Shown one piece after another: positions 35,536-47,612 of a DNA stretch of 64,000 bases. The notes under the pieces were generated by a model, which did no database searches, was not told where the DNA came from, and saw only the letters and a list, made by a program, of their open reading frames with translations. The stretch comes from Scedosporium boydii (lineage: Eukaryota; Ascomycota; Sordariomycetes; Microascales; Microascaceae): positions 83,560-147,559 of the forward strand of contig NJFT01000089.1 in assembly GCA_002221725.1 (NCBI GenBank), given 5' to 3'. Made by a program: the position numbers and the translations under genes. Numbering within the stretch: position 1 is the first letter of the stretch; every line of letters starts with the position of its first letter.

Positions 35536-36259
35536 TGTATCGCTGGCATGAAAGTATAGAGACTGTTATTAGGATGACGTTTCTCTTCAAGGTGGCGGCA
35601 GGGTTGAATGTGGGGCGGCGGGCGACCGCTATCTTTTATAAACTTGGTTGCACCACGGGAACCGTCGACCATTTATGGGGTGCCAGCAATCATACCACCA
35701 ATCGTATGTGCCAGCAACCCGTACCTGTTGCCCGCCTGGTAGCGTTTTAAGTCTCCGCCGAACAGCTCGGACCAAAACAGTGCAGGATGCCCGCAAGCTA
35801 TTTTTATTTCTGGCTATGTGGTTAGGGGAACATGTCGGCTCAGCCCACCACTCACTATCTCGCATCCTGAGAGAAACAGCCACAGGTGAACCCCGCAATA
35901 CGAACCTGCTGTACCAATACGGTTGTTTCTAGTTTTCGTACTCCGTCTTCCGCTCTCTGCAGATTTGATAACCTTACGCTTGCAAGCCCTCCGGCAGGGG
36001 AACTGAGAAGTCCGAACCACGCACAGCAACCCCGAGCGCAGCGTGGCGGGCGAGGGGATGGCATGCCACCCACCCACCCTTATTATTTTGGTAAGCAGTG
36101 CTTCTTCACTTTCGCGTCGCTCCGGCTTCACGCGTCAACGCGTTACCTCCAGAGGCTTGAATGGCCGTATGTGACTATGTGACGCACAATTAAACAAGGC
36201 GACGCTGTCAGGGGTGTCAACTACTGCCAGCAATTGGCGCGTGGCACTTGAAACGATAG
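35536..36259. other. intergenic, no gene seen
   Basis: Upstream of the small minus-strand gene. Several overlapping short frames exist but none carries a motif. Confidence 0.5.
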
Positions 36260-36325
36260 GAAGAGAGGGGCGTATTTCAGTGACCATAAACAGCTCCATG
36301 GTCACTGAAATACGCCCCTCTCTTC
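36260..36325. repeat. perfect inverted repeat, 28-bp arms with 10-nt loop
   Basis: The left arm 36260-36287 (starting GAAGAGAGGGGCGTATTTCA) is the exact reverse complement of 36298-36325. The loop is AAACAGCTCC. If transcribed it would form a near-perfect hairpin. It lies in intergenic DNA far from any gene end. Confidence 0.95.
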
Positions 36326-37014
36326 TTCCGACCCCACCCCCCCTTGGACCAGCCACCCCTCCCTTTCCGTCCTTGTTCCTCACCCAATTAGAAGAAGAGA
36401 TCATTCATAGACCCTTGCCATTTGCATAACACATTTCAAATGCATGATCGAGACAGCCAAATGTGTGATCTGGTGCACGAGGATAATAGCGTTCACTTCT
36501 CTATCGTCTGCCCGGCCTTGAACTGCGGAAATTATCGGACAGTTGGGGAAATTCAATATCCCGCCAACTTGCTCAGCTTCACTCCGACCCGTTGCCCTGC
36601 AGTTGGTGCGGGTACAAAGCGTACATAGTAGCAAGAGACTTAAAGCCCTCAGTTGCGGCTTAAGGGTCGTCTACTTCAGTTTATCTTCTGCTTTCCACTG
36701 GCACTTACATTACTACTTTCCCAGATTTTATCTTAAAAGCTGACACTGAATATTCAGTGCATTCTAAACATTAACTGGTATCAAACTTACAGGTAATATT
36801 TCATGACCTATTGCGCCCTATATTGATACGTTCTTAATTAAATATGCCGTTCTTTCTCCTGAATCTACGATGTCCTATGAGTCTAGATCCGCACATTCTC
36901 CGAGTATTCCGCGACCGCTTCCCCGGGCGCTGAGCATCAAACAACTCGCTGCTCGAACACGGCTATGGGACATGGCTGAAGAATGACGGAGGTGTCTAGA
37001 ATATCACACACTGG
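36326..37014. other. intergenic, no gene seen
   Basis: A C-rich stretch follows the hairpin (36329-36350). No supported feature. Confidence 0.5.
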
Positions 37015-37586
37015 CTACGCCCTCTCTATCTTTATATATTCCATTTGGAAAAAAATAGGACGCTTCTCCGATTTCACAAGATACCTCTCTCCTACTGACT
37101 GAGTGCAGACTCCCCATGATGCCTCGAAAGCGACTCCAGCAACCGCGAAAGCGCCCCGCGCGGCACAGGCCGGTCGAAACAGTATCGTGGACACGAACAA
37201 GTCCGCCCACTGTCCGCCGAATCTCCTGACGGCCAGCATCGTCATCCAGATGTAGAATGCAATAAGGTTACCAATAGCTTTGAGCTGCTCTATCGATAGA
37301 AGTAAGTGTAAATTTCAGTTCCATTTGCCCCTCGATATTGTCCATTTCCTAAGCCGATACTGGGGAGCATGTAGACATGCAGGATAAACCGTATCGGTGC
37401 GAGCACGCCAACTGCAATGGCATGAAGGCGGTTAGTTGCCCAAAATCCTCGCGAGACGCGAGATTCATGTTCACAAGATGTCTGTTGCCGCAGAGACTTC
37501 TCCCAACGATAATATCTCCTCAGGTCTAACCCTTGGGTGGGCGACAATTCGAGACCCTCGATTCGCGGAGTTGGGACCTTGCGCAA
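37015..37586 (-). pseudogene. possible membrane-protein remnant
   Basis: Two minus-strand pieces look coding. 37586-37290 contains RGFWATNRLHAIAVGVLAPI and a hydrophobic continuation. About 37300-37015 reads EQLKAIGNLIAFYIWMTMLA, then WADLFVSTILFRPA and ARGAFAVAGVAF, both with membrane-segment-like hydrophobic runs. An acceptor-like CGATAG precedes the second piece, but I cannot find a matching donor with confidence. The family is not recognised. Confidence 0.3.
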
Positions 37587-39019
37587 TAATCTCCACGTGA
37601 GTCACTGACCGTATATCTGACGTTTGGATGTTTATGTCTGCACGCCAGAGCTCAAACCAATATACAAATTTTCCCCCCCGAGGACCGCTTTCAAGAATGA
37701 TGCCTTATGGCTGACAGTCAGAACTTGAGGCTGCAACGTAGCGGTAGTGCCCATAAGTTGCGTCCTATAGCTGCTGCGGCCAAGTTACGCTGACAAGATA
37801 TAAGCTAGTGTTATATTTGGGAAATGATGCTATCTAGAGTAGAATAATGTCCCTCCGGTAGGTGCCATCAATAGCCCGCCCATATCCATGCCCACTCCAC
37901 AAGAGGCGAATATCTTGGATACTCACAATGAGCATTAATATCGCCTCGATCTCTATTTCTGTTTGTTTGGAAGGGAGCCGGTATTGCCACTTATGACTCC
38001 CCTATTGGTAGGTGAGATGGATGTCTCTGGGATCTTGGTCACACTGTCGGTTATGTGTTGGTCCCGTACATAGCTCAGGCCATTCCAGGGGTCATCAAAG
38101 GGACCTTGGGCAAGCCAGAGATCGAGCGGACTCCCGGAATTGGCCAGTGATGGCCCGTTCTTGTGGGAGCGGGCGGCGGAGGAGTGTTGCCTGAATATTT
38201 ATGAGTATTAGAGAAGGACGGCAACATGAAGGACGATGCTAAGAACTTACTGTCTTGGGACCTTCAACATGCCACCTTCTAGCTTGCTCAAATCTGCCTC
38301 GTGATTACTTTTCTTCTCCATTTTGAGTGATAGACGTGAAAACGTAGGGAACTAAACGGGTTGGCGAGGATGGATGCTGAGGGGGGGATCTATGCCTAAC
38401 GTGGAGAGGCTGTAACTAGCTTTATAGCCTCTGGGTGGCTTCTCCTCACCTCTTTCTAATTGGGACCACTTTGTCTGGGCGGACAGATGACATACGGCCG
38501 CGATACAGACCCCGCTTGAAGCATTTAATTTCTCTGCACTCAAAGAGAAGCTTGGGTGACTATGTGGGTTGATCCAGGAGCAAATCGCCCAGGATACAGG
38601 GCTCCTGCGTATCTGGCCCCAGACACCGATCCAACTCGGGCCCTACTAAAGTTCCTGGTATGGGTGAAACGTTGGCGTCTAGTCTTATTTATCAAAACCA
38701 CCGAAGCAGGTGTGGGCCGGGAAGTCATGGCTCGGTCAGGTTCTAGCTCACACTCGCTTCCATGTTTCTTATCATATACGTGTCTTATTCACTGAGGGCA
38801 ACATTTGTGAGTACCTAACGAGAAAGGCAATTCTATTATAGCATTAAGCCGCCCAAAGGATTGTTTCACCTGTAACGGACCGTTCTCCTTTCCCTCTCGA
38901 GCCTTCTCCCTTGCGTCTTCGTCGCTTCTCCCGTTGTTTCACCGTTTTCCGTCAAGGAAGAGCACAGTCTCCCATCGGCATCACGCCAAGTGCCTCTCGC
39001 TCGAGAGCCTCAGCATGAG
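37587..39019. other. intergenic, no gene seen
   Basis: About 1.4 kb without a supported frame, RNA gene or repeat. Confidence 0.5.
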
Positions 39020-39514
39020 TCAATCGGATGAAGCGCAGTATAGGGAAGAGATGCAACAAGGATTATTAGACATAGGTTGCCGATATGTGAGGCCAAGAGA
39101 CTCCAGGAGCTCCACCCAACGGCGTGTCTGGAGACATTCAAGCTCTCTGAGAGGCGAAGGAAAACCATACTCCTCATCCATCCTCTTTACTTCGTCAGTG
39201 TAAGGACAGATGTATCCGAATTCGTGAAGCACTTGACGATACCTCAGATCTGAAGTGTCTCAGCTTTGCAGATTCAAGACAGCGTCCGAAATTCTGAGAC
39301 GTTCGCTGCACATTGACGATTCTAGTTTCAACAGTGACCGATACAGACTATACCTTGCCGTTCGCTGTCGGTCCTCTTGGAGCCGTGATGAGGCAACGAT
39401 TTGGTTCGGACTAGTAGTGTCGCAGCAAGAACTTCCTATAATAACATTGTTCGTCATAAAAGCCACTTCTTCAACCATTCTGAGTGTCTCTTCTAGATGT
39501 GGTGATGTATGCGA
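39020..39514 (-). pseudogene. unidentified reading frame interrupted by one TGA
   Basis: A minus-strand frame from about 39514 reads HLEETLRMVEEVAFMTNNVI, then RTARYSLYRSLLKLESS, reaches TGA at about 39260 and continues in the same frame as RYRQVLHEFGYICPYTDEVK to 39020. Composition on both sides is protein-like and the frame is unchanged, so it looks like one decayed exon. Open minus-strand frames at 39544-39915 and 39912-40151 may be further parts of it. No family is recognised. Confidence 0.3.
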
Positions 39515-39544
39515 AATAGGAGCCCCGGAAACTGCAGGAGGACC

Positions 39545-40839
39545 TAGATGATGGTCACTGCTAGGGACCGGGGGGAATGCACTGTATTACAATACGCGAG
39601 TCGCAGAGGCATTCCAGGTGCGAACGGGTGTAAAGTTACGGCAGTTCTTGGGCAAAAGATGAGGAAAAGTCTGCCATTTTGGTAGTGTTGTTCGACGGCT
39701 TTGGCCGTTCGCCTGCGAATGTGGCGTTGTCCCGAGTGGCGCATTCCACGCCAGAGCCCTCGCAAGCCGTAGACCTCAGCTTCCAGTACGAGGCTCTGGT
39801 CGTCTAGAGAGCTGAGCATGAAAATTCCCGCTTGCGCGCTTCTGCTAGAAGAAATGTTGAAGCCGATAGCGTCCTCCAACAACCGCCCCAACAACATCTT
39901 CGTATAGGATGTCAAATGTTTCCAGAAGGCTGTCTAACTCGGCTGGCATACTGATGGATATAAGAGGTCGTCAGCGAAGCTAACCTTCTGGGAGCCATCA
40001 CAGTGATCAGTTCATACTGTAGCACAGCTCTTGAGGCAGAGATTGGCGCAAGATGACACAGATTCTTCTCCTTCAAGCGTGGAACTGGGACGCCGGTTTT
40101 GCTACTAGACATGGTGCTGCCGGTTAGAGGATGGGCGGCTGGGACAAACAAATATCTAAGCTAATAAGAAGGCGGTTGTTCGGCGCCCAGAACCTGCATG
40201 ACATTCTCCCTCACTTTTTTAGAGGGGCTCTTGGGGCCACCAGATATTGATGATGTGTTGGCTGCCGGGTTAAGCTTCCTGCATTGGTCAGTCCAAGTCG
40301 AAAAAGTGGCCCCAAAGTGGCAGATGCAGGGGCGTCAATCATGGCCCCAATCTCGTGTTTGGAAATTACCATTGTTAACATTCCTAGCATTGTAGGATTT
40401 GACACCTATCGATGTCCCTGTGCAGGTACCGCTTTCCTATGCAGAGTTGTGTACTCGCTGGGGCCAATTTACTCAAATCCAGCTGAAGACGCACCCCTTT
40501 TTTTCGGTTTCACTGCCTGGCTGCGTGCGCCCGTCTTTCGGGCGATTCATCTGGGGCTGTTTTCTTTGCGACCATTTTCTACCCTGGCCTGGCTGGCCGC
40601 TGGCGGCTCCGAAGTATAACGCTGGGAATATCAAGCTTCGGTCGGTCCCTCCGCCTCTGGCTTCGACAACTCCCAGCGCCCCTAACAGCACAACAACAAC
40701 TGTTGTAATATATCGCTAGGCATCTCTGCAGCCAGGGCGCGTCTGTTCACCCTTCGCTGCTGGGTCGCGAGGCGATCTGACCCCGCGGCGGCCCCATTCA
40801 GCGGAGCCACAATGATCATCGCCTAGATCAAGCTGCGCG
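39545..40839. other. no supported gene
   Basis: Several open frames on both strands, none with a motif. Part may belong to the decayed minus-strand gene to the left (39.0-40.15 kb). Confidence 0.4.
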
Positions 40840-41823
40840 AGGCCCTTTCGGAAACTACGAAGAACACGTATACAGCTTCAATGACTTTCCTTCGCCGTTC
40901 GACGTCCTTGATGATGGCTGACGTGGGCCTCTAACGGAGTCACTGCTCAGAGTTGTTCGTTTTCCCCACTCGGATGCGCAGACGTTACCGCCAGAGCATT
41001 TGACAGCGGCCGAGGTTAGCTCCACTTCACAGGCGGATTTTGACCTTAACAATACCGTTCACTGGATGGGATAGTTCTATGCCCTTTTCGCACCGACTGG
41101 GACTGCGCCAGTGGCCTTCAATTCGGGCACAGCCAGCGAGTCGATGCCAATTATCACGACCCAATCTAGCGCGTCTTGGCAATTACCGCCGTGGAAAACC
41201 AGCTTCTCACCAACTCCGACTAATAACAACCGACAATCGGAGACGGAGCAAGGCTTGTACGACAGCATATCCAACGAGCAACTGCACACTGGCGCATCGT
41301 CTTCTGCTTCTCGGTCGTCACTGTCCGCTGGGTCTACGCAAGTCGCACCCATGGATCCGAGGACGATACACACCGACGCAACGGAGCAGAAGCCGAATGA
41401 TCCGAACCAGGCATACACCTGCCAGAGGGGATGCACCAAGGTATTCACGAGTCCAAAGGACGTCCAACAGCACTACAAGACGAAAGCCATGGCTGAGGGG
41501 AATTCAGGATCTACAGACGCCGCTGTGGCTTTTCCAACTCTCGCAAAGACCACTACCGCCGGCACCTGAAGCAAATGTCCTGCATTACTCGCCATCGCCA
41601 GCCTTATTTGTATTGCATCTGCTAAGAGGCAGAGGAAGAGAACAGCCCCGAATGGTATTTACAACATGTGAGCCCGTGTAAGGCAGGACGCAGAACCCCG
41701 GGACGACCCTTGAAAACGGCATGGCCAGTCGTCACCCGAAAAGAATTATCGATGTTTAGGGCAACCGAGCCACCCATCGTGCTCGAAATCACAACACAAA
41801 GGAGATCAATATTGAATGGATGA
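40840..41823 (+). pseudogene. C2H2 zinc-finger transcription factor pseudogene
   Basis: One plus-strand frame reads FGNYEEHVYSFNDFPSPFDV, then TGA (40919-40921), then AQTLPPEHLTAAEVSSTSQA, then TAG (41072-41074), then a Ser/Thr/Gln-rich stretch typical of fungal regulators and a finger YTCQRGCTKVFTSPKDVQQH (about 41415-41475). After about 41480 the frame shifts; the new frame gives FRIYRRRCGFSNSRKDHYRR, then a TAA (41623-41625) and further residues to 41823. Three stops plus one frameshift mark a pseudogene. TGA and TAG here could arise from CGA and CAG by C-to-T change, but RIP was not tested. Confidence 0.65.
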
Positions 41824-43927
41824 AAGAAATTCGGCGACTGGATTTGCGTTTCTTGTTTTCTTTCCTTGAGATCACCTCCCTAGTCTGATCTGCATGACCT
41901 TTACCTCACTTTCGGATATTCGCATATGGCTTGGTCCGCTGTACGATCAAGCTCAGTCACAGTCCTTGTCTACTTCATCTCTTGTTTACGTTAGTTAGCG
42001 TTGGTTTTGTAGTCCCGATTATCACAGAATTAAGCCTACCACAATTCAACCACGGTCATGCGTGGAGGGTTGCTGGTAGCAGTCTATGGATATATTCCTG
42101 TTTGTGGAACCAGATATCCAACTCCTTCCTCACTCCCTCCCTCCTTCCTCCTTCAGAGTCCTTCCGTTAGCTTCTCCTTTGTTACGAAGTTTACCCTTCC
42201 TTTTCAGTGTGATTAAATAAAGCCATGAAGTTAAGCTTCTGGATTACCGTTCCATGAGAGAGGGTATTAGTGCTTTCCCCTTTCCTTTGTCCTCGCTCCC
42301 TTATCGGATGATGTCGCTTAGATTCCCTGAGCTTTCTTGAGTTGTTATGTTACTCGATTTGCGAGCTAACATCTTTAGGAATGCATTGAGGGTTAACTGG
42401 ATTCATGATGTATGTTTTCGATCGCGATGCCTTAGGGATAGTTTTCTATTGTCATCTCAGTATTAGAAGAAACATCGCGGGGATTTTTGCTCTCCTGTAA
42501 TGTCGTTCACTGTAAAAACGGTTGGCGTAGCCTGTTTTTGCTCGAAAAGTTTATTGTGCCGTATCTCGTTCTAGTAAGATGGATGTCTCCTGAAAAGCCT
42601 CACCTTGTGTTCCGAGCCACCCGAAGAATCGCAGTAAACGCTGAAATCAATAATAACAGCTTCCACATCCATGTAGCAGTACCTAGTAAAGGATGTCCTC
42701 AAAGGCCATCGGATCGGCGTATAGAAGGGAAATGATCAAACCCCAGGAGACCAGATCGAAGACTGGAATGCCAGATTGTTACAAGATAATAAACGGGTAC
42801 GAAAACAAGACCAAAAGCGTAGCTATCCCCAGGAGTACCGAGGCAAAGTAGAGAGGTGGCATCTGTCAATCTCTCGTATTGGTCCTTGGCTGGCTTGGCG
42901 GGCTTGGCTATCCTCAACTCTCTCGTCAAGGCCGTCCTATAGACGGTGCTGCTTTTGTTGTACTACTACCTGCAGAGTGGATCAACTTTGAGATCTCGCA
43001 ATTGCAATGGATCCACCCACTTGTGGTGGGAGTCCAAACTTGTACGTCCCGTCTAGAGCTATATCTACGCGCTTCAACCGGAAGGACTGGGCTGTGCACT
43101 CCCCTTCTCGCATACAATGGGAGTCTTAGGTTGGCAAGAGTTGGGAGACGCAGAACCGCGTCTGTGCTCACGGACTGTCCAGGCGATGGACAGGGTCGTA
43201 ATTATGTACTCTAACCCCCGCTTCTCCTCGAATCAACTATTATTTTAAATGTTTTTTTTTCTGGAAAATTTAAATCCCTCGATCTCGACCAGAGTGCTAG
43301 CCCTGAGTCCTATTCGATACCACTGCCGACGTTGTATCCGAATGAGGAAGTCCAGATTTGGGTGTGTTTGCATTACCGTTACTCGTGCAATGGAGTGGCC
43401 AACTTATTATCAGAATGTCACCTTCATATCTTTACGAGCACAACTTTATCCTGCCGCCTGTTATGTTCGTTAATACCGAAAACGAAATCTGCCTACCTTT
43501 CGATGCTCTCGCCCGGATATCCCGCAAGCCGACCCCACATAGAGTCAAGTTTATATTTTTCCTTTACGCGATCTGATGTAGTAGTGACGCTTGGCTCCGG
43601 GAAACCTCTAGAGTCTAGACTGAGGATAACGCAAAGCAAAGAAACAGAGGGCAGTTAGTCGAGTCTGGACATTTACTCGAACATCATGTTCATTTTGGTC
43701 CACCGGGTTCCCAACGTGGACCAATGACTGCAGCAGTGCAGCTATACGTGAAAATGATGTATTCATTACCAGCCTACTTGTTCATATTATTTCTGTATAT
43801 TTATAACCCGGACAGCTTAAGTTACTAGGTCTTATGGGGAGAGTTTTCCCTTATACAGCTCACAAATCCGTCTGGTGCATTCTTCTCGATCCACCCACCA
43901 AACCGTAAACAGCGACTCACCAGAAAC
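41824..43927. other. intergenic, no gene seen
   Basis: About 2.1 kb ahead of the flavoprotein gene. Short pyrimidine-rich tracts (42125-42160) and no supported gene. Confidence 0.55.
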
Positions 43928-45358
43928 ATGGCAGCCACCACACAATATGATGCGATCATCATCGGCTCAGGTCAAGGTGGAGGACCTCTAGCGAATGCCC
44001 TTGCCAAAGCAAAGAAAAGGACCGCCCTGATCGAGAAAGTGCACATCGGAGGCTGTTGCGTCAATGAGGGCTGTACGCCCACCAAGACCATGATCGCTTC
44101 CGGGCGTGTCGCGTATTTGGCACATAGGGCCCCAGATTATGGTGTACAAATACCCAGTCAGAAAGGAGAAAAGAACGAGATTGCAGTCGATATGACCAGG
44201 GTCCGCCAGCGAAAGGACGATATCGTTAACGCTTTTCGAACGGGAATTGAAAAGGGATTGAAACAGTCAGGGGTGGATGTTCTCTGGGGCGAAGCGAGTT
44301 TTCTGGATGCGAAGACCTTGAAGGTGGCAATGCTTGATGGGAGTGAGAAGCTGGTTCAGGGCCACCATATCATCATCAACACTGGCGCTCGACCGGCGCG
44401 TCCGAAGACTGAAGGGATAGAGAAGATTGAAAGCGAACGAGTTCTGGACTCCACATCGATTCAAGAATTGGACGAGGTGCCTCGACATTTAGTTGTTATT
44501 GGGGGTGGATATGTTGGAGTGGAATTTGGTCAATTGTTCAGGAGGCTCGGATCGGACGTGACAATTGTCCAACGTTGCATACGAATTCTACCTCGCGAGG
44601 ATCCAGAAATAGCGGATACCCTGTTGAATATCTTGAGAGAGGATGGCGTGACCGTATTTACGGAAACAACAGCCGCCGGCGTTTTATCCTCTTCCCCTGA
44701 GGGATTTAGCCTCTCGTTAAAGACAAAATCCGGCATGGAAACCCTCACAGGTGCCACACATCTTCTTCTCGCAGCCGGCCGAGTTCCAAACACTGATACC
44801 TTGAATACCGAAGCAGCGGGAATAAAAATAGACAGAAAGGGGTACATTGTGTGCAATGAATTCCTTGAGACGTCTGTCCCTCTGATTTACGGAATGGGTG
44901 ATGTGAAGGGTCCCCCAGCATTCACACACATCTCCTATGACGATTTCCGAGTCCTCAAATCTTCACTACTCCCTTCTGAATCGAGGCTCTCTATTGCAGA
45001 CAGGCTTGTGCCAAACGTGGTATACACGGATCCACAGCTTGCTCACGTTGGACTACACGAGCACGAGGTGCGAGAGAAGCACCCCGGAAAGAAGATCATG
45101 ACCGCCGCAATGCCCATGAGCTCTGTTGCCAGAGCGCTGGAGACAGATGAGACAAGGGGCATGATGAAAGCAGTTGTTGATGGAGTGACCGGACAGATCC
45201 TTGGATTTTCATGCCTCGGGCCCGAGGGTGGAGAGTTGATGAGCGTCGTGGAAGTGGCTATGATGGGGCATCTTCCATATCAAAAGTTGGAGAGTGCGGT
45301 GTTTGCACATCCGTCATTTGCGGAAAGCTTGAATAACCTCTGGGGTTTTTTGAAATAA
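43928..45358 (+). CDS. class I pyridine nucleotide-disulfide oxidoreductase (mercuric reductase / dihydrolipoamide dehydrogenase-like)
   Basis: An intronless frame of 476 residues with the usual family length. The N-terminal FAD-binding site is DAIIIGSGQGGGPLA. The redox disulfide is C44-V-N-E-G-C49 followed by TPTKT. The NAD(P)-binding Rossmann motif is VVIGGGYVGVEFG (about 190-202). The second FAD motif is LIYGMGDVKGPPAFTH. The C-terminal dimerisation domain ends AHPSFAESLNNLW with the His-Pro and Glu of the active-site dyad. It has no N-terminal heavy-metal domain and no obvious mitochondrial presequence, so it is probably a cytosolic reductase of unknown substrate rather than the dehydrogenase-complex E3. 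No partner genes lie nearby. Confidence 0.92.
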   Translation: MAATTQYDAIIIGSGQGGGPLANALAKAKKRTALIEKVHIGGCCVNEGCTPTKTMIASGRVAYLAHRAPDYGVQIPSQKGEKNEIAVDMTRVRQRKDDIVNAFRTGIEKGLKQSGVDVLWGEASFLDAKTLKVAMLDGSEKLVQGHHIIINTGARPARPKTEGIEKIESERVLDSTSIQELDEVPRHLVVIGGGYVGVEFGQLFRRLGSDVTIVQRCIRILPREDPEIADTLLNILREDGVTVFTETTAAGVLSSSPEGFSLSLKTKSGMETLTGATHLLLAAGRVPNTDTLNTEAAGIKIDRKGYIVCNEFLETSVPLIYGMGDVKGPPAFTHISYDDFRVLKSSLLPSESRLSIADRLVPNVVYTDPQLAHVGLHEHEVREKHPGKKIMTAAMPMSSVARALETDETRGMMKAVVDGVTGQILGFSCLGPEGGELMSVVEVAMMGHLPYQKLESAVFAHPSFAESLNNLWGFLK

Positions 45359-46760
45359 GTGATTTCCGTCATGTTTTGTCTATCGCCCAGTATGTATGGT
45401 AGTCTTTGGAATGATCTCAAGTGCCTTTCCTGTTGTCATCCAGAATAACTCTAATTACGGATGTTGTCTGTGCTAAGAACACCCCGCGCATGTGATGGCA
45501 AAGATAAGGACTTGTGTCTAAATCTCGAGAGTAGATCTGATGGAGATCTTGAAGCTGTAGAAAATCCTATATGAAGGGAAGTCCACTTGTTCTCCCCCCT
45601 CCTTTTGTATTCGAAGCAAGTCCAATGGTCAATTCGTTCCCTCTCAGCTTAGTTCGCGCTCTTACAGCTTTTTTTTCGTACTTGTTGATGTCAGTTTAAC
45701 ATCCTCATGAACAAGTGAGGAAACCTTCCATAAAGGACCGCAGAAAAGGGGCGGTCGAAAATGAAGAGGACGATGCAATGGTTATTATCGGGACTGCTAC
45801 GGTTAGGGTGGGTCGTGTAGTGCCCGTTATCAGATAACCAAGGCGGCCAAGCGGTATTTACGGCTGGTATGAGGAGTACGTATTGGAGTGTAGGGGTGCA
45901 GTGTTACTTGAATTGACTACTAAAGCGCCTTAGAAACCGGATAAAAGGTAGAGACTGTGGGTTTATAAACATTCTCCTTCCAAGACGCTGGCTCAGTCAG
46001 GTCTCCCTGCAATCGACCTACCGAACTCCCCTTCGACCGATCGATCAGACTTAGCCCTGTCTGACTTCTCGACTAACATCTTTGTGCCACGCGATCATCC
46101 TCTCGGCCTGTTCAGACTCCTTCCCGCGGCCCGGCCGCAGCCAGATCGTGGCACCTATATCCAGACATCCCATATATTTTAGCAGGGAAACTAAGTATCT
46201 CATCCAAACTCCGCTGACACCAGCGACTCAAGCCCCACAGCCAAAAGAGCAGATGTGGATCTGCGGGGAAGAAGGGGGAGAAGGGTCATGATTGTGGGCG
46301 CGGAGACCCCGGAATTGTAAACTAGTTCCCAAATAGACCGAATCCGGTGCCGTTGTGGGCCCGGCACGACCCATGCTCAATCTCCACGTGCCACTCGGTG
46401 GGTGAGAGAAGTGGATCCAGACCCGGCATGGACCGGGCCCACAATCGTGTGTGACCCAACCACAATGCAGCGACTCCTTCACGATGTCAAATGGGCCAAC
46501 GGAAGACTATTCTGGTGATTCAAATGCCGTCGACAAAAAGCGGAAGGTCGCGGTCCTGCCTCTTTACCTCGGCAAGCTAGGGTAATATAGATGTCTGCCT
46601 ATCAATATATATATATATATAAATATATATTTCTTACTGCAAGATTAATGTCCTTGGGGAAACACACTGCCGTTGGCTCACCTGCGTTTACCCTAGAGAT
46701 TCATCTCCCAACTCTATCGTCCCTAGACACACCCCGCTACCATCCCCCATCTCGCTGAAA
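45359..46760. other. intergenic, with an imperfect GC-rich inverted repeat
   Basis: No gene. GTGGGCCCGG at about 46355 and CCGGGCCCAC at about 46433 form an imperfect inverted repeat about 75 bases apart. A (TA)n tract lies at about 46604-46630, about 130 bases before the crotonase start. Confidence 0.55.
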
Positions 46761-47612
46761 ATGGTCGATACGGAGCCTCACGCGGTCCAGGTTAGCAAGA
46801 CCTCGGACGGCATTACCACTATTACAATCAATCGACCACATCGGCGCAATGCGGTTGACGGCCCAACCGGCAGGAAGCTGACCGAAGCTTTCCTTGCCTT
46901 TGAACATGACCCAAGCCAGAAAGTGTGCGTTTTTTACGGCGCCAACGGCACGTTCTGCGCCGGATTTGACCTTCACGAAGTTGCCAAGTACAACAACAAC
47001 AACGGGCAGGCGAGCAGCGAGTACAAGGGTCCCATCATCGATGCCGACCATCGCGTACAAGGACGCAACATCGGACCCATCGGCCCGTCCAGAATGCAGA
47101 TTAAGAAGCCCGTCATCTGTGCGGTGTCGGGATACGCTGTTGCCGGGGGTCTTGAGCTTTCCCTCCTCGGCGACATCAGAGTCGCTGAGGAAGATGCCAT
47201 ATTCGGCGTCTTTTGCCGGAGGTTCGGTGTACCTCTTATCGACGGTGGTACGGTCCGCCTTCAAGCGATCGTAGGATTGGGAAGGGCCTTGGACATGATC
47301 CTCACCGGTCGCGGTGTCCCGGCTCAGGAAGCACTTCAGATGGGTCTTGCGAACCGCGTCGTTCCAAAAGGACAGGCGTTGGTCGAAGCCACAAAAATTG
47401 CGAGACAGCTCTTAACGTTCCCTCAAGCCTGTATGAACGCCGACCGTGCCAACTGTTACTACTCTGCATACAACGCCTCGTCATTTGAAGATGCGCTGAG
47501 GAACGAATTCGACCAGGGCGTTAAGGTGATCACGGAGGAGAGTGTTGCAGGTGCGGCAAAATTTAGTGGAGGAGCAGGCCGACACGGCGCATTCGAGAAC
47601 CCGAAGCTCTAA
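46761..47612 (+). CDS. enoyl-CoA hydratase/isomerase family protein (crotonase)
   Basis: An intronless frame of 283 residues. The crotonase core is present: ITINRPHRRNAVDGPT, oxyanion-hole segments GTFCAGFDLHEVAK and KPVICAVSGYAVAGGLELSL, then RRFGVPLIDGGTVRL and GRALDMILTGRGVPAQEAL. The first catalytic Glu is kept (GGLEL). Where hydratases have the second Glu (in the PE of FGxPE) this protein has VPLIDGG, so it may act on a different acyl-CoA reaction. No C-terminal peroxisomal SKL-type signal (it ends NPKL) and no clear presequence. Confidence 0.9.
   Translation: MVDTEPHAVQVSKTSDGITTITINRPHRRNAVDGPTGRKLTEAFLAFEHDPSQKVCVFYGANGTFCAGFDLHEVAKYNNNNGQASSEYKGPIIDADHRVQGRNIGPIGPSRMQIKKPVICAVSGYAVAGGLELSLLGDIRVAEEDAIFGVFCRRFGVPLIDGGTVRLQAIVGLGRALDMILTGRGVPAQEALQMGLANRVVPKGQALVEATKIARQLLTFPQACMNADRANCYYSAYNASSFEDALRNEFDQGVKVITEESVAGAAKFSGGAGRHGAFENPKL

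Noticed and set aside
36260..36325. Inverted repeat as rho-independent terminator or CRISPR repeat
   Set aside because: The context is eukaryotic, there is one copy only, no T-run follows and no spacer array exists.
46355..46442. GC-rich inverted repeat as a transposon end pair
   Set aside because: The arms are only about 10 bases, imperfect beyond that, and enclose just 70 bases without coding content.
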